Below, piece after piece: positions 1-8,941 of a DNA stretch of 21,124 nt (position 1 is its first letter; each line of letters opens with the position of its first letter). The DNA is from Bimuria novae-zelandiae CBS 107.79 (lineage: Eukaryota > Ascomycota > Dothideomycetes > Pleosporales > Didymosphaeriaceae): NCBI GenBank assembly GCA_010015655.1, contig ML976673.1, forward strand, positions 973,818 to 994,941. The letters run 5' to 3'. A program made the translations under genes and the position numbers. The notes below the pieces were generated by a model. The model was not told the origin of the DNA. It ran no database searches and saw only the letters and a list, made by a program, of their open reading frames with translations.

Positions 1-60
1 CCGGAATTGTGCGGATGAACCAGACTGCTGGCAAGGTTTCTTTGTGTAGGGTTGCGCCAG

Positions 61-447
61 CTACCTTTGCGTGTGCAAAGGGCCATGTAATCGGATAACA
101 AGAGACGGCACGCCAGCTTCTGCAACATCCGATAAAGAAGCAGGAGACGAGGCCTGTTTGACTGTCGAAGCAGTCACTCTCGAGGGCGGGACCGTATACG
201 GATGCATGACATAAGGATTGGGAACCCATCGCTCATGTAGCATGGACAAGTCCACGGGATTCTTTTTCATGGGGGCTAGGGATAGAGCCTGTGGTTCGAT
301 CATTTCGATGTTCGGAACGACAGGCGGGTTCTGTGACCGTGCTTGCTTGTGCTGTCCCCAGACCACGATCCATTGAGCGAGAGATATACCCCATAATGCA
401 GGTCGGAGTTGAACCTCATCTGAATATAGCCATTTCTCAGAGAGCAT
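61..447 (-). CDS. weak candidate ORF, 128 aa, unknown
   Basis: Open frame on the minus strand from an ATG at 445-447 to a stop at 61-63. Its residues are fairly protein-like: a Trp-containing hydrophobic stretch near residues 17-31, then a Pro/Ser-rich C-terminal half. I recognise no domain and see no clear promoter or intron. It could be a small orphan gene, the last exon of a gene whose upstream exons I cannot place, or chance. Existence as a gene is inference only. Confidence 0.22.
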   Translation of the reverse strand: MLSEKWLYSDEVQLRPALWGISLAQWIVVWGQHKQARSQNPPVVPNIEMIEPQALSLAPMKKNPVDLSMLHERWVPNPYVMHPYTVPPSRVTASTVKQASSPASLSDVAEAGVPSLVIRLHGPLHTQR

Positions 448-934
448 TCAGAACTCTCCAGCGACTGGCTTTGTGGAGAGGAGTTGTTCTATGAGCTCAC
501 AGGTTGTGGGAGGCAGCCACATTTGCTCGGTCACGGTAGTCGCGTTATCGTTGTTTCGGTCTATGTTTTCGTGAGATTCGTCTTTCAAAAAAATAGATTT
601 CCTAATAATACTTCAGAGTCACGAAAGCTGGCTTACAAGACTCTCAGGGCGAAAAGATATAGGCCAAGAGTACATTGTGCAGAGCGCTCGACATAGTGAT
701 GCGGCTCCTGCAACTGACTCCTAGCGGAACTGCCACAGCCAATCACAGCTGACTAGAAAAGGGTTGTAGGAATCGGGACCGGATTCTGGCGATAGATAGA
801 ATTCTCAGATTTCCTTGGACGGGTATTCATAGCGTTCGGATGCAGGCCTAGAGCACAAGCTTGCCATTCGGTGGCTGCTCACACCAAAGACATCGCATCC
901 TCACGCGACCCTCCTCTTCAATTTTCTTGGCTTC
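448..934. other. intergenic stretch, nothing recognised
   Basis: No convincing coding sequence on either strand; the ORFs here are short and overlap each other. I see no RNA gene or transposon end. The last 40 bases (about 895-934) are CT-rich and could be the leader of the small ORF that starts at 935. Confidence 0.4.
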
Positions 935-1186
935 ATGCACGTCAAAGCGTTTAAGAACCTCCTCCTCGCAAAATCCGGGACCCGCTTAACATCCTTAAAT
1001 ACCGCGGCCAACGGTTCAGGTCCTACTGAAGACGCGCTGTCAAGGCACGGAGCGATCGCTGACATCTGGCTTCACAAAAACCCCATACCAGCATCTGCGC
1101 ACACCAATTTCGACGCAGCCTTTGAATGGCTTGTCAAAGAAGAGGAGTCGGCAGAGGAAGCAGCAAAGCAGCAGAGCACAGTGTGA
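935..1186 (+). CDS. possible small protein, 83 aa, unknown
   Basis: ATG at 935 follows a CT-rich stretch, as in many fungal leaders. The frame is also open upstream back to about 829, so 935 may be an internal Met. The product has a basic N-terminus (motif AFKNLLLAKSG), a middle with WLHKNPIPASAHTNF, and an acidic helix-like tail (AFEWLVKEEESAEEAAK). The amphipathic ending looks more like real protein than noise, but I recognise no family. A perfect 11-bp inverted repeat lies 69 bases after the stop and would fall in the 3' UTR. It could also be the 3' exon of a larger or decayed gene. Confidence 0.33.
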   Translation: MHVKAFKNLLLAKSGTRLTSLNTAANGSGPTEDALSRHGAIADIWLHKNPIPASAHTNFDAAFEWLVKEEESAEEAAKQQSTV

Positions 1187-1889
1187 AGATGAAGAAGCGG
1201 CAAACGATCATGCCTGTAGCCGTACCGTATCAGCGGCAGCGTTATGATACAGGAGTTCTATAAGCGCGTGCAAACGATGCTTATAGAACATGAGTAGTAT
1301 GTGGAGTTTGGGCGCATGGATAAGTCAGCTGTAAGAGTCGATCAAGAGCATGATAGATGCCTTCCGTGAACGTAGTGGATGCACATTACCGCGTTAATTT
1401 AGACTACGTATTGTCTATCCTGGGGTAACACATAGAGGATTATACCGAACAGTGTGAGTCGCAGAGCCAGAGAGGAAGTGCCTGGAGAGACACTCGCCAT
1501 CGCGGGCCGGCTGACCAAGATCACGCGCGTTATGTTGAGCGGCCGTGGCCCGCGCGGCGATTTCTGAATACCCAATCGACGATACTCGACTGTTAAAACA
1601 ACGGGCGCGTCTTGCCTCATACCTAGGTGGGCAGCCGCCTAGACGGTTTGTCTGGATGGAATCGCACACGTATGCATAACCACATCGCCCCGCTAGTGGG
1701 AAGACTCCGGGAACGTGGAAGTGAGGGAGTGAGACTCTAGTGGCTGCGCGAGCGCACAATGTGCTCAGCATGTCAACACCACGCACAAGTTCTTTGGGAG
1801 CATCGCGCCTTCCTTACCAATCAAGCGCACTCCTATCTGGCTAGAAAAGCAAAGAACACAACAAGTTCTTCCTCAAAGACTCATCAGCG
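1187..1889. other. intergenic, with one hairpin
   Basis: No gene that I can support. Two overlapping minus-strand frames (1399-1620 and 1415-1786) compete with each other and lack recognisable motifs. The only clear structure is the inverted repeat at 1255-1289, listed separately. The stretch at about 1855-1889 is A/C-rich and leader-like before the ATG at 1890. Confidence 0.4.
1255..1289. repeat. perfect inverted repeat, 11-bp arms
   Basis: Left arm GTTCTATAAGC at 1255-1265 and right arm GCTTATAGAAC at 1279-1289 are exact reverse complements around a 13-nt loop. The nonamer GCAAACGAT in the loop (1270-1278) also occurs at 1200-1208, a direct repeat 70 bp upstream. As RNA this would be a stable stem-loop; as DNA it could be a dyad-symmetric binding site. 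Function is unknown. Confidence 0.75.
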
Positions 1890-2420
1890 ATGAGCACTTC
1901 AATGAAAAAAAGCGAGCTTCATGAGAAGCGAAAGGTTCAAAAATTCTCTCGGCCTTGGAATAGGCTCAAGAAGTTGCTCCAAAAGCAGAGTGTAGTTTTC
2001 ACTCGCCAGCTCGGTAAAGACCTCATTGCCAGTAAAAGTCTGGAATGTCGATCGTCGAAGTCGGTCGGTCGGTCGCTGTCGGTCGTATGCGTAAGTCGTA
2101 TCGCTCAGCCAACATCGCCCAGAATCACTGGCCTCCCATACCCCAAAGCCCAATCTCTTCCTCACCGGTCCTCGCGTGAGCATGCTCCACCCACCATCCA
2201 GCGTCCAGCGCCCCGAGAGCTCACTTTCCAACGGCCTAAAGCACATTCCATCACTGTTCTATCTTTGTACCTTGAAGGACGCGCCTGGCAACCATCATCC
2301 GGTGATGGAGGGAATCCGTTCCAAAGGGTTTCCCGAAAGTACTACTCAGTGGGTGCGGATTCGCAATGGTTAGATGAGCCTCGCATCGGGAGTCGCCGCT
2401 CCACCCGCTTTGTTCCCTGA
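1890..2420 (+). CDS. weak candidate ORF, 176 aa, basic, unknown
   Basis: Longest plus-strand frame in the left 3.5 kb. The ATG at 1890 follows an A/C-rich leader-like stretch. The first 35 residues are Lys/Arg-rich (for example KRKVQKF and RLKKLLQK); the rest is Ser/Pro/Arg-rich and low in information. A TCGG microsatellite falls inside it and encodes an SVGRSLSVV-like stretch. An antisense frame of 115 codons overlaps at 1899-2246, so coding direction is uncertain. No domain is recognised. The next frame on the plus strand (2374-2604, 76 aa) could be a spliced continuation, but I found no convincing intron joining them. Confidence 0.22.
   Translation: MSTSMKKSELHEKRKVQKFSRPWNRLKKLLQKQSVVFTRQLGKDLIASKSLECRSSKSVGRSLSVVCVSRIAQPTSPRITGLPYPKAQSLPHRSSREHAPPTIQRPAPRELTFQRPKAHSITVLSLYLEGRAWQPSSGDGGNPFQRVSRKYYSVGADSQWLDEPRIGSRRSTRFVP
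2061..2085. repeat. imperfect TCGG microsatellite
   Basis: Three tandem TCGG units, then an interrupted fourth and fifth (CTG inserted before the last TCGGTCG). A short slippage-prone repeat with no clear role. Confidence 0.7.
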
Positions 2421-2604
2421 GGATAAACTCAAATGCACTGAGCCCAAGCCTACGCCATCTACGGCCCGGATAGGGTACAGCATACGCTTTTTGGAGGTCA
2501 AAGACCCCGACCGTTACCGAAGTAGTGCGGTCACCTGCGAGGTGCTTGTTCGCATAGAGTCAATCGCAGCTGTGAGTGGTACTTGCCTTGCCCTAGCCCA
2601 ATAA
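2374..2604 (+). CDS. weak candidate ORF, 76 aa, unknown
   Basis: Plus-strand frame starting with ATGAGCCTC at 2374 and ending with TAA at 2602-2604. The middle is protein-like (YSIRFLEVKDPDRYRSS, then VTCEVLVRIESIAAV). It overlaps the end of the 1890 ORF in another frame. It may be a chance ORF or an exon of an unresolved gene. No domain is recognised. Confidence 0.18.
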   Translation: MSLASGVAAPPALFPEDKLKCTEPKPTPSTARIGYSIRFLEVKDPDRYRSSAVTCEVLVRIESIAAVSGTCLALAQ

Positions 2605-3570
2605 TCCGCCGGTGTTGTCGAGTTGATGCAGTGAAATTGTCGAGTCGTTGGCATGAGCGAGTTAAGGAAAAAGAAGAGTGCGGAGGGGCGGACGGGAGGT
2701 TTTTATAGAAGTGAGGGACTGCGGCCTAAGCTAAGCGAGGTCACCTGACAAGGAGTCTTGACAGTTATAAAAGGCAGGAGCGTCGCTCACCTAGAAAAAA
2801 TGCCGAAATTTGTGCGGTTGTGACGTCGGCGGTGGGCAGTGAATGCGTGGGCGAGCGCGCTCTCACACCTTCACCGTTGCAAAGTTTTAGCGAGCGGGGT
2901 ACGCGCAACACGAACTTCAGACACCAAAAGTTCGTAATGGCGGTGAATAGAATGGCAGCAATACAAGATGGACTGAAGTGTATATTAGGGAGGCACAGCA
3001 TGTCAAGCACGAACTGGCTCCAAGTGTACCCAGCCAGGAGCTTACATTTGCACAAGATGTCTAGCGGGTGACGCGAAGTGCTTCGCGATTCATTTTCTAT
3101 CGTTATGTTGGATCTGCTTAGATGTCTAGTAGCTGCGCATGCCGAATCCGCACACACAAAAGCATAGGGTCGAGCCTCAGCGGCTTCAGGAACCTCGCGA
3201 ATTCGAAGGCATTGCAACATACACATCGCTGCAATACTTCTATCGCCAGCTAAAGGCCGGGCCATAAAGCTATGTGGTTGTTCCTTAAATCCAAAAGTAC
3301 ACGCATGCTTTGATAGTTTCAAACACGGGTGCAGACGAAAAGGTCACTCAAACTCACAACAGACAGCAGACAGAAGATAGATCAATACCATTACATGCCA
3401 CGCCAGTAGCAATGATTCCCATTTCATAACCGACCATCCTCCAAAGTCACCGGTGAGAAGAATAAAAATGGTATCAAACAGGACCAAGCGAGCGAACGAA
3501 ATCCAGGTCCAGAACTGAGAAAAAAGAAACCCAAATCCGTCTCTATATACAATCGTGTCCTACCCTCAAC
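2605..3570. other. intergenic, with a doubtful 185-aa minus ORF
   Basis: A TATAAAAG element stands at about 2766-2773 but no good plus-strand gene follows it. On the minus strand, 2765-3322 is open for 185 codons. The product is Cys-rich with a hydrophobic middle (about residues 97-140), but it has no motif I know, and an ORF of this length can arise by chance. The part from about 3330 to 3570 is A-rich and is probably 3' UTR or terminator of the minus-strand gene ending at 3571. Confidence 0.35.
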
Positions 3571-5802
3571 TCACAGCCTGCTGAAATTCCTTGTGATCAT
3601 AACCACTACGCCCGCCACGAGCTTGATGGCGATCTTCATCACAAAGACCGCGGCCTTGAACGCGAACGTCAACACCGTGATGATGGTCCGCGCGACGAAC
3701 GGCATTTTATCCTCTTCTTTCTCCTTTTTCGCCCTTTTCTTCGCTTCCTTCTCCGTCACCTTCGATTTGGTCTTGGTCTGCCCATACCAGTCGCCCAGTT
3801 CGATGTCTTTGTCGAAGCTACCGCTTCGGTCCATGGACGGCGAGCGCGACTTGGTCGACCACTTGCGCAGCGTATCCGCAGGCGCCTTGGGGACCTTAAC
3901 CTTCCCGCCGACTGCGTTGAAGCCGTCTCTGAAGGCGGACTTGAACGCCTTCGCATCAGATACTTCCTGCGTAGATGGATTAAGCGTTGGTACCGGAGGC
4001 GGGGCGAAATTTTCTGTGCTGTTTTGGCGCGATCGCCGGCCGCGCACGCTCTCTGCGACTGCGACGGAGAGCAGCGTCGAGCACGCGACATCCACGAGGA
4101 ACGGGTTGCCAAATCGCGTCAGCGCGCCCAGATTGAGCACCATAGCATCGTTTGTGAAGTCCAGTCTGGCGAGCATGGCGTCGTCCGGTGCCGCATCTGT
4201 CGTGGTGGGCAGTTGCGTAACACTCATCTCACTCGGTGTCACAGAGATCGGTCTGGCATCGGGACCAAGACTGTCGAATCTGGGCGGCGGCGGAAGAGGC
4301 GAAGGGCCATTCGCACGTGGTGATGAAGGTGAAAGGATATACGGGTTGAGAATGGTGATGGACGCGGGTTTCTGATGCGGGGTCTGCGGCATAGGCGACA
4401 TGTTGTGGCCATAGATTGCGGTGATGGGACGAGTGGAAGGTCTGTTGATAGCAGAGCAGTCGCCCTCGATCTGTATAGGGAAAGTGCCCAGCGTCGGGTG
4501 GTGCAGCTGGTAGGCCCCTTCTGATGGCATTTGTTGAGCCCATGGATTGGTTTGAGGCTGCGGTGGGTCGCGTGTCCATGTTAGCGCACAGCATTCCCGC
4601 TGGGCAGCTCCTGCAAGTACGTCTTCTGCGAGGCGTTGGGCTGCTGGGGATGTTGCACCGGGGTCCATGATGGCGATGTGCGAGGCGGCCGGGGAGTTTG
4701 CAGCGGCGTCGAGGGCCTGAAGCGCGGCAAGCTTCGGAAATATGCTTGTGAGCAGTGTTACGGGCTCTTGTTGGTGCGGGTCGATCAGGTTGGTATTGAT
4801 TGAGGGAGGTGTCATAAGGTCAAGCTGGGCAATAGGTAGCACGCGCGGTTGCGTCGGGTGATGGCGCTGAATCAGAAGCTCATTCATGATACTCTGCACA
4901 TCATTGTTACCCGCTAGATTCGATTGGGCCAGGCTGTAAAATGGTAATGAAGGCGTGGTGCCAAACGTAATAGTGGGGTTTGCCGCAGTAGCCCGGTGCA
5001 TTCGTAGGGTATACAGCTGCACCGCTGGCTCCTCTTGGCCATTAGCGGCTAGCCAGAGGTTGTCGAGGAGATGGGAGGGTGTGAAGAAGGGTTTCGGTGG
5101 AGGGCTTGCAGGTCCACTGCTTGCGACAGTGTTATGTGGCACGTAGAAGTCAGGCGAGTAAGGTGACCGGCTGATCTGCGTCCTTGGAATGTGTGTTGGT
5201 GAGGCCTGGGTAGGCTTGTACGCTTGTTGCGAAAGTGATTTGGTGGCATCAAATACTGGGAACATTGATCGCATTGGAGCCTCTGGCTGTGGAGTGGCGT
5301 TACGCTGCGCAGTGCTGTTTGCTCGTACTAGTGTATCCGCCATTGAGAATGCCGGGGATGCTGTGCGATTCAACTCAGGGCTAGAAGTCTGTGATCGGTA
5401 GTTGTATCCATCTTGAACCGAGACAGGTGGTGATTGTGCTCTACGGTCGGGTGTTTGCCGAGGGTGCGATCTTTGTTGGTTGGGTGACGCTTCCCTAGGT
5501 CGTGGCGGAGGACCGGGTCTTTGATGTTGGGGTGGAGTTTGTATCGTCAAGACCGGAAGATGTGCCCTTGGAGGAGCCACCACTTGAGGTGGAGGAGGCG
5601 GTGGTGGTATTGAGTCGTTCTCTGGCGACACTGGAACCGAATTGACTTGTACGACGAGCTCGTGGAAGTCAGCTGCACTGTCCATCCTCTCTACTTGTCC
5701 GGGCTCTGGACTAGGAGGTTTCGCTCGAAGTTGCTTGCTGTTCGGGCTGGCCTGTCGCGGACGAGGCGGCGGGGGAAACAACTGAAGTCCTGGACCGGCC
5801 AT
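3571..5802 (-). CDS. proline-rich protein, hydrophobic C-terminal tail, 743 aa
   Basis: Single-exon gene, the longest minus-strand frame here. ATG at 5800-5802 is in good context (CATCATGGCC). Residues 1-240 are disordered: Pro runs at 9-13 and 66-72 and many SP/TP pairs. Residues 240-590 look partly folded, including an IQIEGDCSAI stretch near 443, ASITILNPYIL at 480-490 and a hydrophobic block near 553-583 (NLGALTRFGNPFLVDVACST). Residues 680-699 are a Lys/Glu-rich run. Residues 701-737 are a strongly hydrophobic helix with spaced Lys, followed by NFSRL. This suggests a tail-anchored or peripheral membrane protein with a long cytosolic Pro-rich arm that may bind SH3 or WW partners (inference). 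No N-terminal signal peptide. I recognise no characterised family. The 5' flank is shared with the divergent HGH1 gene. Confidence 0.85.
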   Translation of the reverse strand: MAGPGLQLFPPPPRPRQASPNSKQLRAKPPSPEPGQVERMDSAADFHELVVQVNSVPVSPENDSIPPPPPPPQVVAPPRAHLPVLTIQTPPQHQRPGPPPRPREASPNQQRSHPRQTPDRRAQSPPVSVQDGYNYRSQTSSPELNRTASPAFSMADTLVRANSTAQRNATPQPEAPMRSMFPVFDATKSLSQQAYKPTQASPTHIPRTQISRSPYSPDFYVPHNTVASSGPASPPPKPFFTPSHLLDNLWLAANGQEEPAVQLYTLRMHRATAANPTITFGTTPSLPFYSLAQSNLAGNNDVQSIMNELLIQRHHPTQPRVLPIAQLDLMTPPSINTNLIDPHQQEPVTLLTSIFPKLAALQALDAAANSPAASHIAIMDPGATSPAAQRLAEDVLAGAAQRECCALTWTRDPPQPQTNPWAQQMPSEGAYQLHHPTLGTFPIQIEGDCSAINRPSTRPITAIYGHNMSPMPQTPHQKPASITILNPYILSPSSPRANGPSPLPPPPRFDSLGPDARPISVTPSEMSVTQLPTTTDAAPDDAMLARLDFTNDAMVLNLGALTRFGNPFLVDVACSTLLSVAVAESVRGRRSRQNSTENFAPPPVPTLNPSTQEVSDAKAFKSAFRDGFNAVGGKVKVPKAPADTLRKWSTKSRSPSMDRSGSFDKDIELGDWYGQTKTKSKVTEKEAKKRAKKEKEEDKMPFVARTIITVLTFAFKAAVFVMKIAIKLVAGVVVMITRNFSRL

Positions 5803-7148
5803 GATGATCCTCCTCTTCTATTATTCAATTAGTCTAAAGGCGCTGCTTTAGTGATGCTTGCTGAGGACCGAACTCTAGGACCAAACTCGAAGTTGCAAAC
5901 TCCAAAGTTAGATCATGGTCAATGGACGCACGAAGTCGGATAATCAGGGTGGAAGGAGTATAAGACGAGTACGCTACATCTTCGACCAAGCCTATGGAAA
6001 GCAAGCTGGTATGCAGCAGGCAATAGCGGCTCTGGCTTGTTATCCCATGCAGACGAGCACTCTTTCGTGCATCGCAGTATGCGATATCGCCCAATCAGCA
6101 TGCCCATAATCCTGGGCGCTTAACTCAGATGATAGGCGGCGGTTATAATTTTGGTGGTTGGTCGTTTCATTTTAAGCGCTGGCACCTGCAGCTCGCTACA
6201 CCACCAATCGAATCCGCTGAACCCCTGTGCATCGTGACGATTGGTTGAAGGTTGTGTGCTGGCCTCGCGCGCAGTACCCAGATGTATGTGACGGACCTAC
6301 AGCGGCCCGAAGCGGTTTGCACATAAATCTATTTTGAGCACCAAGGTGGACTGAGGCCATGGTCTTGGCCACATTTTGATGCGGAGATGCCATGCCTCTG
6401 CGATCCATTCTCGAAGACGATGCTGAGAAATGCAGTGGTGGAGCAGCAGTTCATCTGGAACACTTTGATTCCGAATGCACGACGCTTATCTGTCGCTATT
6501 TCAGGTCGAGGTGAAGAAGCAACTAGTTGAAGCCCGTAAGAGTGGCGGTGAAATCCTGGGTCGACGTGTTCGTTTACTCAAGTTGTTTGGAGGCTTAAAA
6601 AATGCAGCTACGGAATGCGAGCGGTTGCGCGACAGGTGCGGATGTGCCTGGTGTTTTCCATGTAGCCGCCAAACAGCCCGAGAGCGGTTAGCCCGCCATC
6701 CACCAACCACCACGATGGCGTTCGTGGCTCGCAAACGTCGCTTGTCATTTGACTCTCGAACCTCAGGCGCGAACATCTCAACGCTGTTGGCAGTGGAGGA
6801 AGACAGGCTGACTTTCGAGTCTGCCCTGCGAGCGCATGCTGGTACTTCAGGCCACCACCGAGAGATGCGTCCAGCCAGACGCCATGTAGAGTAGGACCAA
6901 GCGAAGAAACTACATTGCAAGTCAACACTGACTGAGCATTCCCATAAGGTGGATAATGTAAGAGAAGCTCGTGGCAGTCATCGGGTCTCGTCCCGTGTGA
7001 AAAGAACGTCGGGACTTTTGCCTGGCGGCACTTGCCGTATCAAGAGGTTACCCCTACCCCACTTCGCTTGCTTATCGATAACTTTAATTTTTGTGACGCG
7101 AGATCGTCATCGCAAAAGTTTCGCCGGTAGTCCAAGTGTACGTCCAAA
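5803..7148. other. divergent intergenic region
   Basis: Lies between the starts of the minus-strand 743-aa gene and HGH1, so it should hold both promoters. It contains opposing 139-codon frames at 6475-6894 (+) and 6501-6920 (-), which overlap almost fully and show no family motif. A 40-codon plus frame at 6392-6514 ends beside an acceptor-like CTATTTCAG (about 6495-6503), and a donor-like GTAAGAGT follows at about 6537. This could be a remnant of a spliced gene, but I cannot build a model. The bases just before 7149 show no clear TATA box. Confidence 0.35.
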
Positions 7149-8410
7149 ATGCCTACCGAGCTAGAGGAGCTGGTGGAGTTTCTGTGAGTAGATATATTCC
7201 CCTTTCCTTGAACGGCATGCTAATCTATACAGCCACCATGGAAACACACAGATTCGGCAAGTCGCCGCGGAGCATCTCGTGGGGTATTCACAGGCGGACT
7301 TGCCCCTCTTCAAACGCAACCAGCTCGAGCCCGTAAAAGACCTCAAGCTGCTTGTAAAAGACTATGCCCCTATTGCTAAGAACGCGTTCACCATTCTCAT
7401 CAACATCTCGCACGATGCCGAAGTCCTCAAGTCGCTCGCGAAAGACGACGCGTTCCTCGAGACGCTGCTGTCGCGAATAACCGTATGTCAGTTCATCGAT
7501 CCCTAAAGGGAAATGGGCGATACTGATGGGTGGATAGAACAAGAAGGAGCCCAACGCGAATGAGATCGCCATGCTCCTGGCCAACATGGCCAAAGACGAC
7601 TCGCTGCAGCGTGTGCTGGAGCTCAAGCGCGATCTGCCCAAGGAGCTGTCCAAGTCTGCATGGGCTATGGACCAGCTGATGGATTGCTTCGTGAAGGGCG
7701 CCGAGGGAGGCTACAACAAGGACGCCGACTACGACTACCTGGCCTACTTCTTCGCCGACCTGTCCAAGTTCCCGAAAGGTCGCGAATACATGACCTCCCC
7801 GCAAGCCCACGACTCCGACATCATACCGTTGACCAAGCTGCAAGTCTTCACTTCGCATGCATCGCACATTCGGCGTCTAGGCGTAGCTTCGACGCTTAAG
7901 AACTGCGCATTCCATGTCACTGCCCACCAGACCCTCTTGTCCAATCTCAACCCCGACCCGACTCTTCCCCCACCCCATATCGGTGCGAACCTCCTACCGT
8001 ACCTTCTTCTCCCGCTTATGGGCCCTGAGGAGTACTCGGAAGAGGACACAGAAGGCATGTTGGAAGAGCTGCAACTGCTCGAGCCCGACAAGGAACGCGA
8101 GAAGGACACGGAAATTATGAAGACACATCTCGAGACGCTATTGCTGCTGTGCACCACAGCAGAAGGTCGGAACGTCATGAGGCAGGTCAAAGTCTACCCC
8201 ATAGTGCGAGAGTGTCATCTGCATGTCGCCGACGAGGGCGTGAGGGAGGCGTGTGATCGTGTGGTCCAAATAATCATGCGCAAGGAGGAAGGTGAGGAGG
8301 AAGACATACCAAATGGAGCCATGGATGAGGCTGGAGCAGATGCTGGTAAGCTCGTGGAGCTGAAACAGGACGACGATGACGACGACGATAAGATAGTTGA
8401 AATATGCTGA
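7149..8410 (+). CDS. HGH1: HGH1 family protein (eEF2 folding cofactor)
   Basis: Three exons: 7149-7183, 7233-7482 and 7538-8410, giving 385 aa, close to yeast Hgh1 (about 394 aa). Intron 1 (49 nt) has donor GTGAGT, branch GCTAATC and acceptor ACAG. Intron 2 (55 nt) has donor GTATGT, branch ACTGATG and acceptor ATAG. The N-terminus (LEELVEFLHHGNTQIRQVA) is ARM/HEAT-like. DUF383 follows, with GVASTLKNCAFH at about 210-221. DUF384 includes LLPYLLLPLMGPEEY at about 247-261 and VYPIVRECHLH at about 314-324. The tail from about 345 is acidic, with seven Asp in a row. Known for the family: Hgh1 is a cytosolic adaptor that works with the TRiC/CCT chaperonin in folding elongation factor 2. The identification rests on family hallmark motifs. 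The frame joins cleanly across both introns. Confidence 0.93.
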
Positions 8411-8941
8411 TTCCCGCCGCATGAACGAGGCAGCATGTAGCTCATCACAAGATTTTCAGTCGCAAGAGGCAAGACGTGAAAGCCGCGTTGATCTCTGTTT
8501 ATGCCTGTCATTGAGGGGTCTGCTCCCTACAAATGTGCACTTCTCCGTTAAGTCCTACCATTAGGTCCTCTTGCCTCTTACGCCCCCGACACAGATTTTC
8601 CAGATTTCGTTTCAGCTCCTTCTTCAGCCTCTTCTACTGCCGGTTGTTATATTTGCCACATTCATCGCGTATCTCTGAACCGCGGTTATCTCCGCCGCAC
8701 CATGCCGAAACGACCTAGCCTCTGTCTTTTCCCGGTGATAACGCGGATACCGGCGACGGACATCTCCCCTCCTTGCCGAAGTGATATGCGTTGCGATTTC
8801 GCTCACCGTCATGGATTTTGGAATTATTTCCGGGGGGCACAGTGCCCCCTCCTTCATCATCGCACACTCGCTATTCATATTTTCTTTCCGTGTGACAAGC
8901 TGGGAAATGGATTGGACGAAGCCGCTCGCACCAACATTGCG
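8411..8941. promoter_or_regulatory. HGH1 3' end, MFS promoter and leader
   Basis: Between the HGH1 stop and the chosen MFS start. The stretch at about 8565-8660 is CT-rich, typical of fungal transcription start regions. No TATA box is clear. From 8702 the MFS reading frame is open without a stop up to the chosen ATG at 8942, so the true start could lie upstream. A GC-rich palindrome sits at 8833-8849. Confidence 0.5.
8833..8849. promoter_or_regulatory. GC-rich palindrome in MFS leader
   Basis: Arms GGGGGCAC (8833-8840) and GTGCCCCC (8842-8849) are exact reverse complements around one A. It sits 93 bases before the chosen MFS start. It could be a dyad site for a dimeric regulator or a leader hairpin; either role is inference. 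If translation starts at 8702 it would instead be coding. Confidence 0.5.

Noticed and set aside
3593..4375. 260-codon plus-strand ORF
   Set aside because: Antisense to the C-terminal half of the 743-aa minus-strand gene. The minus frame is far longer and has ordered composition; this frame is a shadow.
6475..6920. Two opposing 139-codon ORFs
   Set aside because: They overlap almost completely on opposite strands, neither has a recognised motif, and no splice model extends either one.
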